Shown here: piece after piece, positions 9,297-18,543 of the stretch
How positions within the stretch are numbered: the first letter of the stretch is position 1
Layout: every line of letters starts with the position of its first letter
NCBI GenBank assembly: GCA_947475895.1
Contig: CANJMF010000021.1
Span: 1 to 58,543, forward strand
Reading direction: 5' to 3'
Origin: Fidelibacterota bacterium
GTDB taxonomy: Bacteria > Pseudomonadota > Alphaproteobacteria > Rhodospirillales > Rhodospirillaceae
Length of the DNA stretch: 58,543 bases
Notes under the pieces: model-generated
Database searches by the model: none
What the model was told of the DNA's origin: nothing
Seen by the model: the letters and a program-made list of their open reading frames with translations, nothing else
Made by a program: the position numbers and the translations under genes

Positions 9297-9508
9297 TGTA
9301 AATGCGCTCGGTCCGTTGAGGGGCAGTAACCGTATGGCGTTTCACTATATACAACGCGGCCGCCGCCCCCCAGGCCTATGGTGATGAATCCCAGCGGCAG
9401 GAAATAGCGGCGGCGTCTGCAGTCATCACGAGCTTGAATTTAGATACGCAAAGCCCGATACAACCTTGGGCAAAATGACATCTATCAAGCGCCGGGGCGA
9501 TTAGGAAT

Positions 9509-10441
9509 ATGGGCAGTAAACACACACTACGCGGGCGAATTTTACCAGGGCTTTGTCAGGCCGCCACGGTTGCGATCGCGCTGTGGGGCTTGCCGGCGTA
9601 TGCCGAGCCAATTCCCGCCCCTGTTGAGCGCATGATCTTGGACGCCGCAAAATCAGGAAATCCCCGCACACTCGAGACTGTTGTGGAATTGGCGAAAAAT
9701 GCCGTCCCGGCCTCGGCTGTCGAGATCGATAGCCTTGTGGCAGGCCTTCAGCATGCGGCGGAGGCCGAGCGTATCGCTCGCCTTGAGCAACAAAACTATT
9801 TCGAAGGATGGCACGGCGAAGGTGAGTTAGGGGCTTCGAAAAATACAGGAAACACTGATACGACAGACGTTGCGATCGGGGTGCACCTCACCAAGGATGG
9901 CTTGAAGTGGGCGCACAAATTCAATGTAACGGCGGATTACCAACATGCGACGGGCGTCGCTGGGGTCGACAAATACCTCGCGGGCTATGAAGCCAATTAC
10001 AAATTCGGTCCCCGCTTCTACTCCTTCGGCCTCGTGCAGTGGGATCGCGATCATTTCGCGGGGTTTAATAACCGTATGACCGAATCATTCGGTCTCGGGT
10101 ACAACGTCGTGCGGACGCCAAAACTCAACTGGGATGTAACGGCCGGTCCGGCGTTCCGACAAATCGATCAAGTCGTCGGCCCGATGCAATACGACGTCGA
10201 AGCACGCCTGGCGACCCGCCTCATGTGGAATATCAGCGCATCCACCGTTTTCACCGAAGAAATGAGTTTCTATTTCGGCGGCGGAAACAGCACGTCGCAA
10301 TCAACGACCGCGTTGACGACCAAAATCGTCGATGCATTGGCGGCGCGCATTTCTTTCAGCTTAAAGAAGGAAACCAGCCCGACACCGGGCTTTAGTCAGA
10401 CGGACACTGCATCTCGCGCAACACTGGTCTACGGCTTTTAA
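9509..10441 (+). CDS. DUF481 (YdiY-like) outer-membrane protein
   Basis: Exported protein of 310 residues. The signal peptide ends near PAYA-EPIPAP, a short helical segment rich in Ala and Glu follows (about 45-95), and then a beta-barrel-like region of alternating aromatic and polar residues ends in the outer-membrane pattern ATLVYGF with a terminal Phe. The barrel starts WHGEGELGASKNTGNTDTTD, characteristic of DUF481 / salt-induced outer-membrane proteins. Function in the family is poorly known. It is divergent from the POT transporter with 212 bp between them. Confidence 0.85.
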   Translation: MGSKHTLRGRILPGLCQAATVAIALWGLPAYAEPIPAPVERMILDAAKSGNPRTLETVVELAKNAVPASAVEIDSLVAGLQHAAEAERIARLEQQNYFEGWHGEGELGASKNTGNTDTTDVAIGVHLTKDGLKWAHKFNVTADYQHATGVAGVDKYLAGYEANYKFGPRFYSFGLVQWDRDHFAGFNNRMTESFGLGYNVVRTPKLNWDVTAGPAFRQIDQVVGPMQYDVEARLATRLMWNISASTVFTEEMSFYFGGGNSTSQSTTALTTKIVDALAARISFSLKKETSPTPGFSQTDTASRATLVYGF

Positions 10442-10680
10442 CGCACGCTAAATTACCGCACTGCGAGAACGATCGCTGGAATAACAACTCCGGGCGCCGG
10501 TGAAGGCAGCCCGAGAACACTCGTTTTTCCACGTCTACGCCCGCCTTTCGCACAGCACAAAGCAGCTAACACCCGATTTAGTATACGGCGGTGCTTTCCG
10601 GGCGTAGGATTGACCCTACGTGCGTTTCGATAGTTCGTTCCTTCGTTGTTGTTGCCTACAGCATTTCGGGAGGTTCGCCT
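10442..10680. promoter_or_regulatory. intergenic region before the DUF2189 gene
   Basis: No gene is seen in this 239-bp gap. A small inverted repeat, CGTAGG (10604-10609) and CCTACG (10616-10621), lies about 60 bp before the DUF2189 start and could be an operator or leader hairpin. This is weak evidence. Confidence 0.3.
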
Positions 10681-11478
10681 ATGGCACAGCCACTCCACGC
10701 TGCTCAGACCAATCTTATCCAGCCTGAAATTCGCAAAATCGGTTTTGGTGATATTGCCGACGCCTTGATTGAAGGCATTGACGATTTTCGCGCAAAACCG
10801 ACGCACATGTATTACTTGGCCTTTATCTATCCGATCGTCACCCTCGGAGCGTTTCTCGTTGTCTTTAATTACAATCTATTGCCGCTGGTTTTTCCTGTCG
10901 TCTCGGGATCGTTAATCATCGGACCTTTCCTGACAATCTCATTGTGCGAGATCAGCCGCAAACGTGAGCTTGGAATGGACATCACACCCGGAAGCTCCGG
11001 AAACTTCCTGCGCAATCCTGCCGCGCGCGACATTCTTATTCTGGGCGCCATGTTGATGGCCCTGTTTCTCCTTTGGCTTGGAACGGCGATGACGATCTAC
11101 AGCCTTACACTCGGCGATCCGTGGGACAATGTCGTTCCCCACTCACTGCAGGAATTCGCCGCACGAATGCTAACGACATCCGACGGATGGTCTTTGATTG
11201 TGGTCGGCAATTTCGTAGGCCTTCTCTTTGCGATCACGGCGCTTTGCGTGGGGGCGATTTCCTTCCCCATGCTGCTGGATCGGAATGTCGGTATTGCAAC
11301 CGCCATTCAGACCTCGGTCCGCGCGGCGCTCGCTAATCCGGTCATGATCCTTATCTGGGGCCTCATTGTCGGCGCATCGCTGATTGCAGGCGCGGTACCT
11401 TTCCTTGTGGGTCTCGCCCTTGTGGTGCCGATCCTGGGCCACGCGACATGGCACTTCTATCGCAAGCTCGTGGTGTGA
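10681..11478 (+). CDS. DUF2189 integral membrane protein
   Basis: Membrane protein of 265 residues and unknown function. The ATG at 10681 is chosen because GGGAGG lies 7 nt upstream; an in-frame start 90 bp earlier lacks one. After a 40-residue soluble N terminus there are about six hydrophobic helices in three pairs, with the polar loop LCEISRKRELGMDITPG between the first pairs. The DPWDNVVPHSL loop and the C-terminal GHATWHFYRKLV are typical of DUF2189. It stands alone between the DUF481 gene and a terminator. Confidence 0.85.
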   Translation: MAQPLHAAQTNLIQPEIRKIGFGDIADALIEGIDDFRAKPTHMYYLAFIYPIVTLGAFLVVFNYNLLPLVFPVVSGSLIIGPFLTISLCEISRKRELGMDITPGSSGNFLRNPAARDILILGAMLMALFLLWLGTAMTIYSLTLGDPWDNVVPHSLQEFAARMLTTSDGWSLIVVGNFVGLLFAITALCVGAISFPMLLDRNVGIATAIQTSVRAALANPVMILIWGLIVGASLIAGAVPFLVGLALVVPILGHATWHFYRKLVV

Positions 11479-11502
11479 ATTTCGAACCACGCGGCTGAGT
11501 AG

Positions 11503-11536
11503 AAGGGGCGTTGGCGCGGCTGCACCAACGCCCTTT
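11503..11536 (+). terminator. rho-independent terminator after the DUF2189 gene
   Basis: The stem GGGCGTTGG pairs with CCAACGCCC (11524-11532) and is followed directly by TTTT. It lies 25 bp past the stop codon of the DUF2189 gene and separates it from the giant repeat gene. Confidence 0.85.
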
Positions 11537-11577
11537 TGCGTCTTTGCACAAAACCTCACCAGCGCACGCACCGCATA

Positions 11578-11592
11578 CGGCAGTTTTTGCCG
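11578..11592. promoter_or_regulatory. small inverted repeat upstream of the sigma-54-like site
   Basis: CGGCA and TGCCG are separated by five nucleotides, about 90-100 bp before the -24/-12 site at 11681. The position would suit an enhancer site, but the sequence differs from the inverted repeat in front of the PEP-CTERM gene, so a shared activator is not shown. Confidence 0.25.
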
Positions 11593-11680
11593 AGCGGAAA
11601 TTACTGCCCATTGATAAGCCCGAGCGATTCCTAAAAGCTCCACAACTGGCGCTAAGTCCTGATGATATTGCGCTGTTTGC

Positions 11681-11696
11681 TGGCACGGTTCCTGCA
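11681..11696 (+). promoter_or_regulatory. probable sigma-54 promoter of the giant repeat protein
   Basis: TGGCACGGTTCCTGCA has a perfect -24 element (TGGCACG) and a -12 element with the essential GC (CTGCA for TTGCA), with the correct 10 nt between GG and GC. It starts 61 bp before the ATG at 11742. The PEP-CTERM promoter at 6706 starts 62 bp before its ATG. The one mismatch in the -12 box keeps this short of certain. Confidence 0.7.
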
Positions 11697-11741
11697 AACA
11701 GTAGCCGTATATATAGTGCAGCGTATTTTGGCGTTTGATAA

Positions 11742-14700
11742 ATGACGGTCGTTTCTCCTCTTGCAGGCTTTAACGCGACGCAGATTGCCGCCCTGACTCA
11801 AGCAGAGGTCGCGGCGCTGTCGGCGCGTGATATCGTCGCTCTTTCGACGACTCAAATCGCGGCCTTCGAGGTCGAGGATATCGGCGCGCTGACGGCCACG
11901 CAGTTGGCTGCGCTCTCCACGCGCCAGATAAAGGCTTTCACCCCAGCGCAGGTCGCCGGGTTCACCGCCAACCAAATGGTCTTCAGCCCCAATCAGCTGT
12001 CGGTCCTGCTGGGCCAACAGTTCGAAGCGTTCGGCGTTGAAGAAATCTCCGTCCTGAACACCCTTCAGATCAAGGGACTGACCCCGGTCGAATTGGCCTC
12101 CCTAACCCCGGCTCAATTCGCCGTCCTGAAGCCCACACAAATTGCAGCGCTCTCGGTCACGCAGATGCGGGCCTTCACCCCAACACAGGTCGCGGCGTTT
12201 AGCGCGACACAGCTGGGCGCCCTTGCCGCCACGCAGATGGGCGCATTGAGCGGCGTTCAGGCGCAAGCTTTGACCGCCACGGTTATCGCCGGATTGGCGA
12301 CGACACAACTGACCCTGCTGACCGCTACCGAATTGCAGGGCCTAACCGCCGATCAACTCAATGCTTTTACACCGGCGCAGATCGCGGCCATGCCGCCGGC
12401 CGCCGTACGCGGCATCTCAGCAACCGCCGTTCCGCAACTCAGCGCGGCTTTTCTTGGTGCCCTTACCCCCAGCCAATTGCAGCTCGTAAGTGCGCCTCAA
12501 ATTAAAGCCCTCACGAACGATCAACTCGTTGCCCTGGACAGCACCCAAATTGCCAGCCTATCGACCACGGCGATCGTAGCCCTGTCCAACGACCAGTTGG
12601 CGGTGCTCGCCAGTGCGCAAATCTCAGCTCTCACAGCGCAGCAGCTTAACGCGCTGACGGCCGCGCAGTTGGCGACTCTCGGCACGGACCAATTCGCAGC
12701 CCTGTCGCCATCACAGATTGCTGCCCTCTCGATTGGGCAAATCAAGGCGCTAACGACGACCGAAGTGGCCGGCTTGAACGCCGCGCAGTTTGGCGCCCTC
12801 AGCATCACGCAGATTGGCGCTCTGACGGCCACGCAGATCCGTAATCTTACCGATGACGAACTCACGGCGCTGAACGCGACAAAGTTCGCGGCTCTGACAT
12901 CGGCGGAACTTTCGGGCCTCACGGCGGCACAAGCCGCCAGCCTCACCTCGACTCAACTCGCGGCGATCTCGCCGGCCTCTATCCGTGGATTTTCCGCCAC
13001 CGCCTTCGCCGCACTTGGTTCAACGCAAATCGCACTCTTGACCGCCTCGCAGATTGGCAGCCTTACACCTGCGCAAATCAGAGTCCTAACGCCCGAACAA
13101 ATCGCGGCGCTTAATAACGATCAGATCAAGGGACTTACTGCGACGGAAGTAGCGGCCCTATCGGCGGCGCAATTTGCGGCCTTTAGCGACACACAGATCG
13201 CGTTGATGTCGAAGGCTCAGCTTGCGGCTCAGACCACGAATCAAATCAAAGCCCTCACCGCGACGCAGATCGCCGCCTTAACGGCGACGCAAATCGCGGG
13301 TTTGTCGGGCACGCAAATCAAGGCTCTTTCGGCCACGCAAATCGGCCAGCTGTCTACCAGCCAACTCGCCGCGCTGACATCTACCCAATTCGGCGCCTTG
13401 AGCGCGACTCAGATCAGCGGCCTCAACGTCTCTCAGATCGCCTGTCTTTCGAACAAACAAATCGGCGCATGCTCAGCGGGCCTCATCTCCGGCCTTAGCA
13501 TTACGCAATTAAGCGCATTTGCGACGGCGCAGATTTCTGCGATCACGACAACCGGCATTCGGGGCCTTACGACCACGGCGATCCCGCAGTTGACCACAAC
13601 GCAATTTAGCGCCCTTACGCTGTCGCAGCTTGCATCGCTGACGCCGGCCCAAGCTCAGGCGCTTACCAACGAACAGATCGCCGGTTTCAACACCGACCAA
13701 ATCAGAAACATCACCTCGACGACACTCAGCACCCTCAGCGCGACGCAATTCGCGGCCCTCACGACCAGCCAAATTAGTGTGCTGACGGCGACACAGATCA
13801 AAGGCCTGACATCGACCGAGCTCAGCGCCTTAACCGATGACCAATTGGCGTCGATCACCGCCACTCAGATTTCGGCGCTGTCGGCGGTGCAAATCAAAGC
13901 CCTCGATGGCGATCAAATCAGCGCTCTCAATCCGAGCCAGATGGGCGGCCTGTCGGCGGCGCAAGTACCAGCATTGCTGCCGGCCCAGGTCGCTGCGCTT
14001 TCTGAGGATCAGATTTTCAATCTATCCACGACACAAATCCGTGCGCTGACGGTCACGCAGCTACCTGCCCTAAAAGACACGCAGTTTGAAATGCTGTCGG
14101 CAACGCAAATGGCAGCATTCTCCGCTATCCAAATGCGCGGATTCACTACCAGCCAAATCGCCGACCTTGTGCCGTCTCAACTTGCCATCTTGAGCGCTAC
14201 TCAAATCGGCGGAATTTCTCCGGCCAGCATTATCGGCCTGACAGCCGATCAAATTTCGGTATTCGCCAGCACCCAGATCGCCGGGCTAAATGCGACAGAA
14301 ATGGCGGCCCTGACGTCAACGCAGCTTGGCGCTTTCTCCGGTGCCCAAATCTCCGCCTTGACGCTAAGCGCCGTCGCGGGCCTGACGTTGGATCAGGCGG
14401 GAGTCCTCGACTCCAGCCAAGTGGCCGCATTTACGCCAACACAAATGAGTGGTCTCACCACACTCGCGATTCCGGGAATTTCGACGCGGCAGGTATCCGC
14501 TTTGACGGGGTCTCAACTCAATGCCCTGACTACCGCTCAGCTCGCCGCGTTGACGGAATCACAGCTGGCTGCCCTCACCGAAGGTCAAATCGGCAGCCTA
14601 TCGACCACGCAGATCAAGAAGCTAAACTCCAGCGAGTTGGGCGCTCTATCGGTCACGCAGCTAGGCGCTTTGACGCCCTCGCAGATATCGGCACTGCCGT

Positions 14701-17700
14701 CCGCGGCGATTATCGGCATGACCGACGTCCAGGCGGTCAATTTAACAGCGAGCCAACTGGCCGCCTTTGGCAGCACGCAAATATCCGCCTTGTCGACCAC
14801 GGCTATGAGTGGCCTGACACCCGATCAAATCGCGGCGTTAACACCCGATCAAGTGAAGGGCATCAACGTCGCGGCCATCGCGAATTTGAGCATCGCGCAA
14901 TTAAACGCGATTACTGCTGGCCAAATTCCGTCGCTCAGTGTGCCGCAAATGCGCGCACTGACGGCATTCCAGATGCAGGAATTGACCCCGACGCAATTCT
15001 CGGCGTTGTCGTCCGCACAAATCGGCGCCCTGTCCGCCGTCGCAATTGGCGGCCTCACTCAAGACCAAGTCACGGCGCTAACCTCCGGCCAGATGGCAGC
15101 GCTGACGTCTGCGCAGATCGGCGCGTTTTCAGATGACGGCTTAGGCGCGCTGTCCGTGACGCAGTTGACCTCGTTGTCGACGGCCCAAATGCGTGGATTT
15201 ATCAGCGACGAAATTAACGCGCTGACGACGACGCAAGTGATAGCGCTGTCTCCTGTGCAGATCGCGGCGCTCTCGCCCAATGCGCTGACAGGTCTTAGCA
15301 CCGAACAACTCGCCAACCTTCGCCCCGTGCAGTTCGCCGCGTTTACGTCCGCTCAAATCGGCGCACTGAGCGCGGCGCAAATTGACGCTCTGACCCCTGC
15401 GCAAATCGCCACTTTGACGGCAACACAAATTGCCGGCCTGAACGCGACCGAAATCGGGGCCCTTTCCGTCGATCAAATCGCGGCGTTGCGATCCACGCAA
15501 ATCAGCGCCGTCACGGCAACGGCCATGACAGGCCTCACGGCCGAGAACCTTTCCGGTTTGGCGGCGACGCAATTTGCGGCTCTGTCGAGCACACAGATCG
15601 CGGCCCTGTCGGTGACCGCTCTCGATGGCCTGACAGTGACCGATATTCCGGTCATGAGCGCTGCGCAAATGAAGGGGCTCACCGCGACCCAGCTTGGCAG
15701 CCTTACCAACGAACAGATCAACGCGCTGAATACGACGCAGCTGACGGCCATGAGTTTGACTCAGTTGGCTGGCTTCTCGGGCGCGCAAATTGACGCCTTT
15801 ACGCCCGGTCAGCTTGCCGCCCTCGCCTCCACCCAGATTGCAGCGTTAAGCCCCGTGGCCATCAACGGGCTGAGCGCGACGCAAATGGAAGCGCTCACCA
15901 CGCGTCAATTTGGGGCCCTGACCCCTTCGCAAGTAAGTGCGATTTCGACGGCCACGCTCAGCGCTCTCTCGACCACCCGTATTGCGGCGCTGACGAACGC
16001 GCAAATTCAGGCCCTGACGGCCACAGAGGCCGGCGCATTGACGCTCAGCCAATTGGGCGTTTTGGTCTCAAGCCAAATTGCCGCGTTATCCGCCAGTGGC
16101 GTCATGGGCCTGAGCGATACGCAGGTAGGCGCGTTATCGAGCACGCAATTAAAGGCTTTGTCGCCGACTCAAATCGCGGCGCTGTCCGACACGGGCTTTG
16201 GCGGGCTTACAGCCGTTCAAATCTCATCGCTGGCGTCCACTCAGATCAAAGGATTTTCCGCGCGGGAAATCGCAGCCCTGAGTGCGACGCAGTTAGCCGC
16301 CCTTTCCGCGACGCAGATCACCGCACTCACGGCGACGCAAGTCGCCAGCCTCACTTCGACCGAAGTTGGTCGCCTGGCGACCACACAAATGGCGGCACTG
16401 ACGGCGACCCAAGTCGCGGCCCTTTCGAATAACAGCCTTGCTGGGCTTTCTCCGACGCAGATTGCCAATCTTACCACCGCGCAATTCAATGCCGTGACGT
16501 CGACGCAAATTTCCGCGCTGTCTTCCACGGCGATTGCCAGCCTAACGACTGCCGAACTGACGGCCTTAACCGCGAGTCAGATTTCTGGCTTGACCGCGAC
16601 GGGCGTCGCGTCGTTGCAGGCGTCGCAGATCGGCACGCTTAAATCGACGCAGATCGCGGCCCTGACGGCGGCGGGTATCGCGGGCCTTACGTCTGAACAG
16701 CTCACGTCGTTGAACACGACGCAGTTCGCCGCGCTAACGGTCACCCAGTTAGCGGCACTTTCTACCACCGGCATCAGCACCCTCGCGCCAAGCCAGATCG
16801 CGGCTCTGACGGCGACGCAAATCAAGGGCCTTTTGCCGGTGCAATTGGCCGCGCTGTCGCTAGCGCAAGTCGGAGCGCTGACGCCGACACAAATCGCGGC
16901 ACTCGGCAGCACACAAATCGGCGGCTTGATCGGCGAGCACCTCTCGGCCCTCACCGCGGCGCAATTCGCGGCCCTCGCCCCGGCGCAAATTACTGGGTTG
17001 TCCGCGAGCGCCATCGCCGGCCTGACCGTTACGGAAATCTCTGCTCTTACCACCAGCCAGTTGGCAGCGCTTGCGCCGGCACAAGTCGGTGCACTGACGA
17101 CGACAGCCTTAACCACGCTGAGCACGCGCCAAATTTCGGCGCTGACGGCGTCGCAAGTCGCGGGCTTGAACGGCACTCAGGTCGGCGCGTTGAGCATCGA
17201 CCAACTTGGTGCGCTCAGCACCACGCAGATCGCTTCCCTATCGGCCAGCGGCACCAACGGCCTTACGCCCGCAGAAGCCGCAGCTTTGACATCCTCGCAA
17301 TTTGCGGCACTGACCCCGGCGCAGATCGGCGTACTGTCGACGACCGTGATCGCAAGCCTGCAACCGGCGCAGATTGCCGCGCTAAGCGTTTCGCAGCTGG
17401 GCGGCCTCAACGTCGCACAACTGAACGCGCTGACTTCAACCGAGATCGGTGCCTTCACGACCACCCAGATCGGCGCCATCACAGCGCCCGGTTTAAGCCT
17501 TTTCACGAGCAGCAACATCGCCGCACTGACACCGACGCAGTTGGCCGTATTGAAGCCCGAGCAGATCGTTGGCTTTACGCCGGAGGCGTTGGCGGGCCTG
17601 AGCGATACGCAAATGCAGCTGCTGACCAACACACAGGTCGCAGCGCTTGGGCCCACGCAGATGGCCGGGCTCTCGACCAGCGCTATCGGGGCTCTGACCC

Positions 17701-18482
17701 TTGCGGAAATCGCGGCTTTGACGACCGTTCAGGTGAACGGCCTCAGCGCGACCGGCGTCATGTCCTTAAGCGCCGACCAATTGAATGCGCTGAATACGCG
17801 CCAAGTCACGGCGTTGTCCGGCACCGGCGTCGCGGGCCTGACCTCGACTCAAATCTTGACGTTGAGCGCCACACAAATGGCGTCGCTCACAGGTTCGCAG
17901 CTCGCAAACCTTTCAACGGCCGCGGTGAGCGCACTCGGAACCACACAGATTGCCAACCTGACTGTAACGCAGCTCTCGGGTTTAACGCCGACGCAGGTTG
18001 CCGCCCTTACCGTCACCGAAGTTGGCGCTTTCAGCACGACGCAAGTCGCCGCGTTGAGCGCCGCCCAGATCGCGGCCCTTTCGCGGCCCAGCTTGCGCGC
18101 TCTGAACCCCGCGCAAATGGGCGCTTTGACGGCAACGCAGATCATCAATCTGTCGTCGACACAACTCTCGAACCTCACGACGGGTCAAGTCGCCGGTCTG
18201 AACGCCGCGCAGTTCGCAGCGCTGACGGGGGCACAGATTTCGGGCCTAACAGTCACCCAGATCCAAGGCCTGACCACGGCCGAAATCAGCGCCTTGCTGC
18301 CTAATCAGGGCGCGGGGCTGACAACAACCCAGGTTGCCGCACTGACGGACACGGAAATCGCCGCACTCTCGCCGGCGCAAATTGACGCTCTTCTCCCGGT
18401 TCAGATCATGGCCTTCACGCCGACGCAAACGGCCGGCATGACGCCTGCCCAGCTTGCCGCCATGCAAAGCGCTCTGGCCTAA
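11742..18482 (+). CDS. giant octapeptide-repeat protein, function unknown
   Basis: A 2246-residue protein I do not recognise. After about ten residues it consists of some 280 tandem octads with consensus [ST]-x-x-Q-[ILVMF]-x-[AG]-L (for example TATQIAAL, STTQIKAL). Composition is extreme: Thr, Ala, Leu, Ser, Gln, Ile and Gly dominate. I spotted only two Cys (near residues 568-577), one His, and no Trp or Tyr. No signal peptide, membrane helix, RTX motif or PEP-CTERM tail is visible; the chain ends QLAAMQSALA. S/T-x-x-Q resembles a helix N-capping box, so short stacked helices are possible; a beta-solenoid is the alternative. Octads that lack the Gln recur with a 24-octad period. It is a single-gene unit flanked by terminators, with a sigma-54-like promoter and only a weak ribosome binding site. 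A surface, matrix or adhesive role is a guess from context. Confidence 0.9.
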   Translation: MTVVSPLAGFNATQIAALTQAEVAALSARDIVALSTTQIAAFEVEDIGALTATQLAALSTRQIKAFTPAQVAGFTANQMVFSPNQLSVLLGQQFEAFGVEEISVLNTLQIKGLTPVELASLTPAQFAVLKPTQIAALSVTQMRAFTPTQVAAFSATQLGALAATQMGALSGVQAQALTATVIAGLATTQLTLLTATELQGLTADQLNAFTPAQIAAMPPAAVRGISATAVPQLSAAFLGALTPSQLQLVSAPQIKALTNDQLVALDSTQIASLSTTAIVALSNDQLAVLASAQISALTAQQLNALTAAQLATLGTDQFAALSPSQIAALSIGQIKALTTTEVAGLNAAQFGALSITQIGALTATQIRNLTDDELTALNATKFAALTSAELSGLTAAQAASLTSTQLAAISPASIRGFSATAFAALGSTQIALLTASQIGSLTPAQIRVLTPEQIAALNNDQIKGLTATEVAALSAAQFAAFSDTQIALMSKAQLAAQTTNQIKALTATQIAALTATQIAGLSGTQIKALSATQIGQLSTSQLAALTSTQFGALSATQISGLNVSQIACLSNKQIGACSAGLISGLSITQLSAFATAQISAITTTGIRGLTTTAIPQLTTTQFSALTLSQLASLTPAQAQALTNEQIAGFNTDQIRNITSTTLSTLSATQFAALTTSQISVLTATQIKGLTSTELSALTDDQLASITATQISALSAVQIKALDGDQISALNPSQMGGLSAAQVPALLPAQVAALSEDQIFNLSTTQIRALTVTQLPALKDTQFEMLSATQMAAFSAIQMRGFTTSQIADLVPSQLAILSATQIGGISPASIIGLTADQISVFASTQIAGLNATEMAALTSTQLGAFSGAQISALTLSAVAGLTLDQAGVLDSSQVAAFTPTQMSGLTTLAIPGISTRQVSALTGSQLNALTTAQLAALTESQLAALTEGQIGSLSTTQIKKLNSSELGALSVTQLGALTPSQISALPSAAIIGMTDVQAVNLTASQLAAFGSTQISALSTTAMSGLTPDQIAALTPDQVKGINVAAIANLSIAQLNAITAGQIPSLSVPQMRALTAFQMQELTPTQFSALSSAQIGALSAVAIGGLTQDQVTALTSGQMAALTSAQIGAFSDDGLGALSVTQLTSLSTAQMRGFISDEINALTTTQVIALSPVQIAALSPNALTGLSTEQLANLRPVQFAAFTSAQIGALSAAQIDALTPAQIATLTATQIAGLNATEIGALSVDQIAALRSTQISAVTATAMTGLTAENLSGLAATQFAALSSTQIAALSVTALDGLTVTDIPVMSAAQMKGLTATQLGSLTNEQINALNTTQLTAMSLTQLAGFSGAQIDAFTPGQLAALASTQIAALSPVAINGLSATQMEALTTRQFGALTPSQVSAISTATLSALSTTRIAALTNAQIQALTATEAGALTLSQLGVLVSSQIAALSASGVMGLSDTQVGALSSTQLKALSPTQIAALSDTGFGGLTAVQISSLASTQIKGFSAREIAALSATQLAALSATQITALTATQVASLTSTEVGRLATTQMAALTATQVAALSNNSLAGLSPTQIANLTTAQFNAVTSTQISALSSTAIASLTTAELTALTASQISGLTATGVASLQASQIGTLKSTQIAALTAAGIAGLTSEQLTSLNTTQFAALTVTQLAALSTTGISTLAPSQIAALTATQIKGLLPVQLAALSLAQVGALTPTQIAALGSTQIGGLIGEHLSALTAAQFAALAPAQITGLSASAIAGLTVTEISALTTSQLAALAPAQVGALTTTALTTLSTRQISALTASQVAGLNGTQVGALSIDQLGALSTTQIASLSASGTNGLTPAEAAALTSSQFAALTPAQIGVLSTTVIASLQPAQIAALSVSQLGGLNVAQLNALTSTEIGAFTTTQIGAITAPGLSLFTSSNIAALTPTQLAVLKPEQIVGFTPEALAGLSDTQMQLLTNTQVAALGPTQMAGLSTSAIGALTLAEIAALTTVQVNGLSATGVMSLSADQLNALNTRQVTALSGTGVAGLTSTQILTLSATQMASLTGSQLANLSTAAVSALGTTQIANLTVTQLSGLTPTQVAALTVTEVGAFSTTQVAALSAAQIAALSRPSLRALNPAQMGALTATQIINLSSTQLSNLTTGQVAGLNAAQFAALTGAQISGLTVTQIQGLTTAEISALLPNQGAGLTTTQVAALTDTEIAALSPAQIDALLPVQIMAFTPTQTAGMTPAQLAAMQSALA
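11769..18476 (+). repeat. tandem 24-bp coding repeats with a 576-bp higher-order period
   Basis: The array has a 24-bp (8-codon) unit. Nucleotide copies are diverged, so this is not a recent expansion. Octads with a hydrophobic or small residue in place of the conserved Gln (AVRGI, SIRGF, GIRGL and similar) have their central residue at about 222, 414, 606, 830, 910, 990, 1102, 1182, 1262, 1294, 1374, 1406, 1454, 1486, 1566, 1598, 1646, 1678, 1758, 1790, 1838, 1870, 1950, 1982, 2030 and 2062. In octads modulo 24 these fall at phases 0, 10, 14 and 20, with minor ones at 4, 11 and 17. The protein therefore has a superrepeat of 192 residues. Confidence 0.85.
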
Positions 18483-18485
18483 AGC

Positions 18486-18520
18486 AAAACGCCGCGCCCT
18501 TTCGGACACGGCGTATGAAA
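18486..18520 (-). terminator. terminator of the scoAB operon
   Basis: ACGCCG (18489-18494) and CGGCGT (18509-18514) form a stem that extends imperfectly inward around a CTTTCG loop. On the minus strand it is followed by TTTTGCTTT. It lies between the convergent giant-repeat gene and scoB. Confidence 0.6.
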
Positions 18521-18543
18521 ACGGCTGACCTACAGGTCGGCGT

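Noticed and set aside
11742-18482. Regular 24-bp repeats considered as a CRISPR or non-coding satellite
   Set aside because: The repeats are one uninterrupted reading frame, diverged at the DNA level but conserved as protein, with no spacer/repeat pattern.
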